Shown here one piece after another: positions 34,044-40,319 of a DNA stretch of 40,319 bases. The notes beneath the pieces are model-generated. The model ran no database searches, had not been told where the DNA came from, and saw only the letters and a program-made list of their open reading frames with translations. A program made the translations under genes and the position numbers. Position 1 is the stretch's first letter, and every line of letters starts with the position of its first letter. The DNA lies in the NCBI GenBank assembly GCA_028713155.1, contig JAQTPA010000009.1, forward strand, positions 1 to 40,319, in the 5' to 3' direction. The DNA is from Candidatus Omnitrophota bacterium. GTDB taxonomy: Bacteria; Omnitrophota; Gorgyraeia; Gygaellales; Profunditerraquicolaceae.

Positions 34044-34481
34044 ATGAGAAAATATTTTTCGGTATTAGCGGCTTTAATTTTCGCCTTAGCTATTCTAGGA
34101 TGTGAGACCAATAAAACGAGAGTAGCTGAAGGCGCTGGTATCGGAGGAGCTGTGGGCGCTTTGGCGGGAGGCATTATAGGCCATCAGAGCGGGCATGGTC
34201 TAGGAGGAGCTTTAATCGGAGGAGCAGCCGGTGCAGGCGCAGGAGCCCTAGTCGGTTCCCAGATTGATAAACCTGCTGCCAAAACTGCTCAAACTCCGGC
34301 GACGCAGCTTACTATTCAACAAATAGTTGATTTAACCAAGCAGGGCGCTTCCGGCGATGATATTATCGCTAAAATCAAATTTACGCATTCCAAATATTCT
34401 CTAACGCCTGACGATACCGATTACCTAAAAAAACAGGGCGTAAGCCAGCGGGTCATCGAAGAAATGCAGGCTGTTAAATAA
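34044..34481 (+). CDS. Glycine-zipper lipoprotein
   Basis: Lipobox LAILGC; AGIGGAVGALAGGIIGHQSG...GGALIGGAAGAGAGALVGSQ glycine zipper. Confidence 0.88.
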   Translation: MRKYFSVLAALIFALAILGCETNKTRVAEGAGIGGAVGALAGGIIGHQSGHGLGGALIGGAAGAGAGALVGSQIDKPAAKTAQTPATQLTIQQIVDLTKQGASGDDIIAKIKFTHSKYSLTPDDTDYLKKQGVSQRVIEEMQAVK

Positions 34482-34538
34482 GATTTGGGGTAGTCCCATG
34501 ATGAGGCGGCCTAATAGCCGCAAAGGAGGATGTAGGCT

Positions 34539-35060
34539 ATGGTAAAGAGATTATTTTTCTTGGTTTTCTTAGCGCTTCTGCTTATAGGTTGTGCCAGGAT
34601 GCAAGTTACGAAAGTTGACGATACGAATGCCGATAAAGCGGCGCTGCGCTTCTACCACTCCTATCCTTATTTATTGGTAAATAAAAGCCAGGAGGGAGTA
34701 TTGGAAGGTACAACTATTTATCTTCCGAAAATGAATGAAGGATATTTTTTCAACGTTAAGTCCGGGCTGGGGACGGTTAACGCATCATTTGAACTTGCGA
34801 ATGGTTGGACGCTTACCAGGTTTGGAGATGCGCGAGACTCGAAAATTCCAGAGACAATAAATGCTGTGTCGGGAGCGGCTTCTAACATAGCTGGCTTTAT
34901 TCCGAAAATGCAGGCGGCAGAAGGAGTAGCAGTAGCAGAGGAAGAGAAAATCTTACGCTCGATTTCTTATCCGGGTTTATATCGTTATGTTTTTGACAAA
35001 GATGGTTTTGCCAGGGGATTAGTCGAAGTTTACATATTGAAAGAAGAAAAAAATAATTAG
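34539..35060 (+). CDS. Putative lipoprotein of unknown function
   Basis: Signal peptide with lipobox LLLIGC; Shine-Dalgarno AGGAGG upstream; no family recognised. Confidence 0.75.
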   Translation: MVKRLFFLVFLALLLIGCARMQVTKVDDTNADKAALRFYHSYPYLLVNKSQEGVLEGTTIYLPKMNEGYFFNVKSGLGTVNASFELANGWTLTRFGDARDSKIPETINAVSGAASNIAGFIPKMQAAEGVAVAEEEKILRSISYPGLYRYVFDKDGFARGLVEVYILKEEKNN

Positions 35061-35071
35061 CCTGTTTCCTG

Positions 35072-36217
35072 ATGAAGGCTTATAAAATTTTGTTTATTTC
35101 TTGTATCCTGTGGTTCGTCTTCCTGTGCCTCTTGCACTATTTTTCGCTTAGGCCGCTGTGGTTAGATGAAGAATTAGTCTTTAAGAATTTACAGGAGCTT
35201 AGCTCTCTGAAGCTTTTGGGCCCCCTCGGGTACACCCAGATGTTTCCCCGGCTTTATCTTATTATAATTAATTTTTTTGCCCGGGGATTTGACTATAATC
35301 TTCTGGCTTTAAGGCTCCCGTCTTTATTATGTATGTTTTTGGCATTTTTTGTCTGGTTAAAAGTATTCCAGCAGATCCTCCCGGGTAAGTGGCAGGTTTT
35401 ACTCGCCATTTTTTCTTTCGCCAGCAGCTATCGGATCATCTATTATGCGGCAGAGCTAAAGCCCTATTCAATGGATGTGTTAGTCGCGGGGGTCTTCTGT
35501 TGGTACCTGCTCTGCCAGAAACAACTTGAAACTAAAGCGCCGTCAAAGTTATTTATCACTGTTACTTTTCTCTTGCCGTTTACGCTCGCGTTATCCTACA
35601 GCAGTTTTTTCTTTTTCTGGATGGTAATCTATAATTATATATTTATTGTGAAGAAAAATCATAAGGCCGCTCTTTTGTTTGCGTCATATTCTTTTTTATG
35701 CCTTTTAATAATCATTTCAACCTATTATTTCTATTTAAGGTATGAGCTTTCCGGGAGCACGGTACCCTGGAACAATTATTTTCTAGGCACGCAGTCGTTC
35801 TATTCTTTCATCAAGCCCTTCGGCGAGGGTCTAAGGAAGCTGACAACCTTTTGGTTTGGAAATAGCAAATTTTTCATAAAAGCAGCCTCTTTCTTGATTC
35901 CGATTTTCGTGATTTCACTTTTTGGTTATGGCATCAGATCTTTAAAAAAGAACAAATGCAGGTTTCTGGATGCGGATTCAATAGGCCTGGTTATTTTCTT
36001 GGAGCTGGTTGTTCTGGGGATATTGAGGAAATATCCCTTTACGGGAGCAAGAATAACCTTATTTTTCGCTCCGCTGATATTTTTCCTGATCATCAAAGGT
36101 ATCGGTTCTCTAAAAAGGATTAAACCCCTGTATATCGGTTTAAATACCTGTTATATCGCTTTTCTTGTCATGTGCAGCCTCAATTCGTTTTTTGCTTATT
36201 TAAAGCTTTATAATTGA
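35072..36217 (+). CDS. Polytopic membrane protein, GT39/ArnT-like glycosyltransferase candidate
   Basis: Many TM segments; early lumenal-loop motif RPLWLDEELVFKNLQEL resembles the acidic motif of GT-C enzymes. Confidence 0.65.
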   Translation: MKAYKILFISCILWFVFLCLLHYFSLRPLWLDEELVFKNLQELSSLKLLGPLGYTQMFPRLYLIIINFFARGFDYNLLALRLPSLLCMFLAFFVWLKVFQQILPGKWQVLLAIFSFASSYRIIYYAAELKPYSMDVLVAGVFCWYLLCQKQLETKAPSKLFITVTFLLPFTLALSYSSFFFFWMVIYNYIFIVKKNHKAALLFASYSFLCLLIIISTYYFYLRYELSGSTVPWNNYFLGTQSFYSFIKPFGEGLRKLTTFWFGNSKFFIKAASFLIPIFVISLFGYGIRSLKKNKCRFLDADSIGLVIFLELVVLGILRKYPFTGARITLFFAPLIFFLIIKGIGSLKRIKPLYIGLNTCYIAFLVMCSLNSFFAYLKLYN

Positions 36218-36242
36218 CTTGTTTTCATCTTTCAGTTAGAAT
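36214..36242 (+). promoter_or_regulatory. Predicted promoter for tRNA-Lys
   Basis: TTGACT (36214-36219), 17-nt spacer, TAGAAT (36237-36242); the -35 box overlaps the preceding stop codon. Confidence 0.6.
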
Positions 36243-36266
36243 ATTTCTCACGATTACAAGGATTCT

Positions 36267-36342
36267 GGGCCATTAGCTCAATTGGCAGAGCAGGACACTC
36301 TTAATGTCAAGGTCGTAGGTCCGACTCCTACATGGCCCACCA
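36267..36342 (+). tRNA. tRNA-Lys (CTT), CCA encoded
   Basis: Acceptor GGGCCAT/ATGGCCC, anticodon loop CTCTTAA, T-arm GTAGG-TCCGACT-CCTAC, 3' ACCA. Confidence 0.94.
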
Positions 36343-36344
36343 TC

Positions 36345-36382
36345 TAAAATCCCTTAACTTAAATAAGTTAGGGGATTTTTTA
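36345..36382 (+). terminator. Intrinsic terminator after tRNA-Lys
   Basis: AAAATCCCTTAACTT-AAAT-AAGTTAGGGGATTTTTTA. Confidence 0.75.
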
Positions 36383-36418
36383 TTGCTATCGCCTAAGGAG
36401 TTAAGGTATAATTGTTTC

Positions 36419-36835
36419 ATGGGAAATTACGAAGTTTTTGAGCATACCGCAGATATCGGTATCCGGGTAAAAGGTAAAGATTTAAAAGAACTGTTTAAAA
36501 ATGCCGGACTCGCCCTATTCCAGGTTTCCAGCCGCAAACAATTCACCAAAAATAAAACCCACGCTAACCTAAACATAAAAATAAGCGCGGATAATTTAGA
36601 AAGCCTTTTTGTCGATTGGCTGAATGAATTACTCTCCTTATCCGCAGCCAGGGGGTTAATATTCTATAATATTAAGATAAACAAGCTGGAAGATAATTCC
36701 ATTGAGGCGGTTGGCGTGGGAAGCGCTATAAATAATTATAAAGTAAATACTGAAATTAAGGCTGCCACATATCATCAGCTTAGAGTCGTGCGAAAGCCCA
36801 CCGGTTGGCTGGCTGAGGTGATTCTGGATGTCTGA
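36419..36835 (+). CDS. Archease
   Basis: YEVFEHTADIGIRVKGKDLKELFKNAGLALFQV, LESLFVDWLNELLSL, KAATYHQLRV; start set to ATG 36419 because the ORF-track start lies in the tRNA. Confidence 0.92.
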   Translation: MGNYEVFEHTADIGIRVKGKDLKELFKNAGLALFQVSSRKQFTKNKTHANLNIKISADNLESLFVDWLNELLSLSAARGLIFYNIKINKLEDNSIEAVGVGSAINNYKVNTEIKAATYHQLRVVRKPTGWLAEVILDV

Positions 36836-38276
36836 GATTAATTTAAGGAAGATCGATGATTTTCGTTGGGAGATCCCCAGGTCTTATAAGCCCGGGATGC
36901 GCGTACCCGGGGTTATTTATGCCGACGAGAAATTATTAAAAGACATCCGCCAGGATAAAGCAATGGAGCAGGTGGCTAATGTCGCTTTTCTCCCGGGAAT
37001 TGTAAAGGCGTCTTTGGCTATGCCGGATATTCACTGGGGCTATGGTTTTCCCATCGGGGGAGTCGCGGCTACCGATATTGAAAATGGCGGAGTTGTTTCT
37101 CCGGGCGGAGTCGGGTTTGATATCAACTGCGGCGTGCGCATGCTCAAAACAAATTTACACTTTGAAGACGTAAAGGGTAAATTAAAGGATTTGACTTACG
37201 CTTTATTCTCGGATGTCCCTTCGGGTGTCGGCGCTAAAGGCGATATCCGGGTGAGCGCTAAAGAAGAAGAGGAGATTTTGATCAAAGGCGCCAAATGGGC
37301 AGTGGAAAAAGGTTTTGGAATTCAGGATGATTTGGACTGCACCGAAGAGCAAGGAGCTATTGCCGGCGCGGATCCCGCCGCGGTATCTGAACGCGCCTAT
37401 GAAAGAGGAAAGGCGCAATCAGGGACATTAGGCAGCGGTAACCATTTCCTGGAAGTCCAGATGATTGACCAGCTCTATGACAGGGACGCCTGCGATGAGC
37501 TTAATCTTGATTTAGGGCAAATTACCGTAATGATCCACTCCGGCTCGCGCGGGTTTGGCTATCAGGTATGCGAGGATTATACCCGCAGCCTGGTGCATTG
37601 CCTGGCTAAGTATAATATTAATGTTCCGGATCGCCAGCTAGCCAGTGCTCCGGTTAATTCAGCAGAAGGAAAGGCTTATTTAGGAGCAATGAAATGCGCG
37701 GCCAACTACGCCTGGGCTAACCGGCAGTGCCTGATGCATTTGGTCCGGCTTACCTTTGAAAGAATCTTCAATCTCTCATGGCAAAAGCTGGGGTTATTCT
37801 TAATCTATGATGTGGCGCACAATATCGCGAAAATTGAAAAACATATTGTAGATGGAAAAGAGAAAACTTTATGCGTGCATAGGAAAGGAGCTACGCGGGC
37901 AATCCCTCCAGGGCATCCGGCCTTGCCGCAAAAGTATAAGAAATTAGGCCAACCGGTAATCATTCCCGGAGATATGGGCAGGAATTCCTATTTACTGGTT
38001 GGAACCGAAGGCGCGGCTGAAACCTTCTATTCTGCCTGTCATGGCGCCGGACGCGTAAAATCGCGCACTGCCGCAGCCCGCACGGTCAACTTAGATACTT
38101 TATTGAAAGAATTGGAATCTCAAGGTATAATAGTTAAAGCTTCGGGCAGGGCGACGATTGTGGAAGAAGCGCCCGAGGCCTATAAAAATGTCAATGATGT
38201 GGTGAGCGTCGTGCATAACGCCGGCCTGGCCAAGCGTGTCTGCAGGATGCGGCCGTTAGGCGTTATAAAGGGGTAA
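36828..38276 (+). CDS. rtcB: RtcB-family RNA-splicing ligase
   Basis: [90 protein letters not shown]. Confidence 0.96.
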   Translation: MSEINLRKIDDFRWEIPRSYKPGMRVPGVIYADEKLLKDIRQDKAMEQVANVAFLPGIVKASLAMPDIHWGYGFPIGGVAATDIENGGVVSPGGVGFDINCGVRMLKTNLHFEDVKGKLKDLTYALFSDVPSGVGAKGDIRVSAKEEEEILIKGAKWAVEKGFGIQDDLDCTEEQGAIAGADPAAVSERAYERGKAQSGTLGSGNHFLEVQMIDQLYDRDACDELNLDLGQITVMIHSGSRGFGYQVCEDYTRSLVHCLAKYNINVPDRQLASAPVNSAEGKAYLGAMKCAANYAWANRQCLMHLVRLTFERIFNLSWQKLGLFLIYDVAHNIAKIEKHIVDGKEKTLCVHRKGATRAIPPGHPALPQKYKKLGQPVIIPGDMGRNSYLLVGTEGAAETFYSACHGAGRVKSRTAAARTVNLDTLLKELESQGIIVKASGRATIVEEAPEAYKNVNDVVSVVHNAGLAKRVCRMRPLGVIKG

Positions 38277-38278
38277 AA

Positions 38279-39547
38279 ATGCTGGATATTAAATTTATCA
38301 GAGAAAACACGAAATTAGTAAAGCAGGCGTTAAAAAACCGCAACCTTAAACTGGATTTAGATGCCTTTATTCAGCTGGATAGCCAACGCCGGAAAATTCT
38401 AACCAAGTTGGAGGATTTAAGGGCTAAGCGTAATAAAGCCAATGATGAAATCAGCGCTCTGCTTAAAACCAAAAAAGAAGCCAAAGAGAAAATTAACTCT
38501 ATAAAGACTGTTTCCGGACAGATTTCCCAGTTGGAGAATGAAATAAAGGAGATTGATCGCCAGCTCGATAAAATCATATTGACTATTCCTAATATTCCGC
38601 ATCCATCTATTCCGGTGGGTGAGCCGGCTAAGAACGCGGTTGTGCGCAGCTGGGGGGAGAAGCGGCAGTTCGGTTTTAAGCCGCAATCACACATTGATTT
38701 AGCCCAAAATCTGGATATCATTGATTTTAACCGGGCTACCAAGATTACCGGCTCGAATTTTATACTATATAAAGGCTGGGGAGCCAAATTAGAGCGCGCG
38801 CTGATTAATTTTATGCTGGATTTACATACCACTAAGCACGGTTACACCGAAGTTTTTCCGCCATTTTTGGTCAACCGGGCCTCCATGCTTGGGACGGGCC
38901 AGTTGCCAAAACTGGAAGAAGATATGTATAAACTAAAGGATGATGATTTATTTTTGATTCCTACTGCTGAAGTCCCGGTAACTAATATTTTCCGCGACGA
39001 AATCCTTGAAGAAGCCAAATTACCGGTTTATTATACCGCCTATACCGCCTGTTTCCGGAGAGAAGCGGGGACTTACGGAAAAGATACCCGGGGCCTAATT
39101 CGTGTGCACCAATTTGACAAAATAGAAATGGTTAAATTTGTCCAGCCGGAAAACTCTTACGATGAATTGGAAAAATTGGTTAAAGATGCCGAGGAGGTTT
39201 TGCAGGCCTTAGAGATTCCCTATCGCGTGCTGATACTGGCGACGCAGGATTTAAGTTTTTCCGCCAGTAAATGCTATGACCTGGAGGCTTATGCCTCGGG
39301 GTTAGATAAATGGCTGGAAGTTTCCAGTTGCAGCAATTTTGAAAGTTTCCAGGCCCGCCGGGCAAATATAAGGTTCAGGAAGCAAGCAGATAAGAAGGTG
39401 GATTTTGTGCATACTTTGAATGGCTCGGGGGTTGCGCTTGCGCGCACGGTGGTGGCGATTTTAGAAAATTACCAGCAGGAAGATGGATCGATTTTAATAC
39501 CTAAAGCCTTAAGGGGGTATTTGGATGGAAAAGAAAGAATTTCCTAA
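38279..39547 (+). CDS. serS: Seryl-tRNA synthetase
   Basis: [21 protein letters not shown], coiled-coil arm, [60 protein letters not shown]. Confidence 0.96.
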   Translation: MLDIKFIRENTKLVKQALKNRNLKLDLDAFIQLDSQRRKILTKLEDLRAKRNKANDEISALLKTKKEAKEKINSIKTVSGQISQLENEIKEIDRQLDKIILTIPNIPHPSIPVGEPAKNAVVRSWGEKRQFGFKPQSHIDLAQNLDIIDFNRATKITGSNFILYKGWGAKLERALINFMLDLHTTKHGYTEVFPPFLVNRASMLGTGQLPKLEEDMYKLKDDDLFLIPTAEVPVTNIFRDEILEEAKLPVYYTAYTACFRREAGTYGKDTRGLIRVHQFDKIEMVKFVQPENSYDELEKLVKDAEEVLQALEIPYRVLILATQDLSFSASKCYDLEAYASGLDKWLEVSSCSNFESFQARRANIRFRKQADKKVDFVHTLNGSGVALARTVVAILENYQQEDGSILIPKALRGYLDGKERIS

Positions 39548-40235
39548 TAAATGGCCTGAACCGAAGATTAAGCCTGCCTGGAAAGAGAGAGGGCCCAAGG
39601 ACGGCGGACGGTCCAAACCTTCCTGGATCTCCAATAAAATGTTCGATATCATTAAGCTCGTTCTGGGTATATGCTTATTACCTTTTGTTTATTCCTCTTC
39701 AGTAGCTTTCCTGAACCAGATATCTTATATTGATGTTGCGCTGCAGAATTATTTCTGGGCCGGAGTAGTTACTCTGGTTCTGGTCTATTTATTCATTTGG
39801 GAACCGACAGTTATTTATGAGCGGGGGCATAGGTTAGTGGAAATAATTTTTAGCTTTTTCCAGCCCTTGGTCAGATTCGCGCCGTATCTTTTGCCTGTCT
39901 ACACGATAGTTTTATTTATTCTCTACCTTTTCCTGTGTATCTTTATCAGGGATAAATGGCTGATGGAATGGGCGATGTTCTTCTTTGGTTTAAGTATCGC
40001 CATGCATCTGGTATTCGCGGCTCAGTCTATCCGCTCCAAAAAAGGAGACCTGCTTAAAAGCAATTATATTTTCGGGTTTTCTTTTATGTATATCATCAGT
40101 CTCGGATTGATGGCGTTATTCCTTAATTTCCTATTCAAGGAATTTTCCATTGTTAATTTTTCCAACGAGGCATATTCTGCAGCCAGTTCAATTTTTAAGG
40201 CTATTTTTTCCCAGCTTTTTATGGTTAGGTCTTAG
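39525..40235 (+). CDS. Polytopic membrane protein of unknown function
   Basis: About six hydrophobic segments after a charged N-terminus; overlaps the serS 3' end; no family recognised. Confidence 0.75.
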   Translation: MEKKEFPNKWPEPKIKPAWKERGPKDGGRSKPSWISNKMFDIIKLVLGICLLPFVYSSSVAFLNQISYIDVALQNYFWAGVVTLVLVYLFIWEPTVIYERGHRLVEIIFSFFQPLVRFAPYLLPVYTIVLFILYLFLCIFIRDKWLMEWAMFFFGLSIAMHLVFAAQSIRSKKGDLLKSNYIFGFSFMYIISLGLMALFLNFLFKEFSIVNFSNEAYSAASSIFKAIFSQLFMVRS

Positions 40236-40319
40236 GTGGGGTGCCAGAGTGGTCGAATGGGCCTGTCTTGAAAACAGGTGTCCTTCACGGGACCGTGAGT
40301 TCGAATCCCACCCCCACCG
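40235..40319 (+). tRNA. tRNA-Ser (TGA)
   Basis: Acceptor GGTGGGG/CCCCACC, anticodon arm CCTGT-CTTGAAA-ACAGG, long variable arm, T-arm GTGAG-TTCGAAT-CCCAC region; ends at window edge. Confidence 0.93.

Noticed and set aside
36332-36418. ORF-track start of archease at 36332
   Set aside because: Lies inside tRNA-Lys and runs through a terminator; ATG at 36419 gives the canonical N-terminus
38371-38832. 153-aa minus-strand ORF
   Set aside because: Antisense shadow of serS
1-40319. CRISPR array, IS element, prophage or toxin-antitoxin/defence island
   Set aside because: No regularly spaced direct repeats, transposase/integrase, phage structural genes or recognisable defence genes were found; content is mostly housekeeping

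Overview
The window reads as a gene-dense, almost entirely plus-strand stretch of chromosome from a Gram-negative-type (diderm), probably anaerobic bacterium. Protein style and dispersed-repeat style suggest Candidatus Omnitrophota, but this is recall-based and unverified. Recognisable blocks are: TtcA (partial)/RmuC/PgeF/CutA/CcdA-TlpA; a four-subunit pyruvate-type ferredoxin oxidoreductase followed by a ferritin-like protein and a ferredoxin; hisG; a split transketolase; ispE-spoVG-tRNA-Gln-glmU-prs-rplY-pth-rpsF-ssb-rpsR-rplI-dnaB; an outer-membrane block bamA-skp-lpxD-lpxC/fabZ-lpxA-lpxI; tRNA-Arg; two lipoproteins; tRNA-Lys; archease-rtcB; serS; and tRNA-Ser at the right edge. No prophage, transposase or CRISPR was seen. 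The most unusual object is the 1165-aa ORF at 10417-13914. It has a signal peptide, a large uncharacterised N-terminal region, a complete and apparently catalytically intact phosphoglycerate kinase, then a helical region and a conserved-looking C-terminal tail. The modules are separated by recurring SS(P/A)(I/M) boundary motifs. It is preceded by a strong promoter and a structured leader that ends in a terminator-like hairpin. Other items worth a check are a SpoVG with an embedded zinc ribbon, two tiny basic ORFs flanking hisG that the ORF track missed, and palindromic repeats that sit at start codons or are inserted in frame in ispE.
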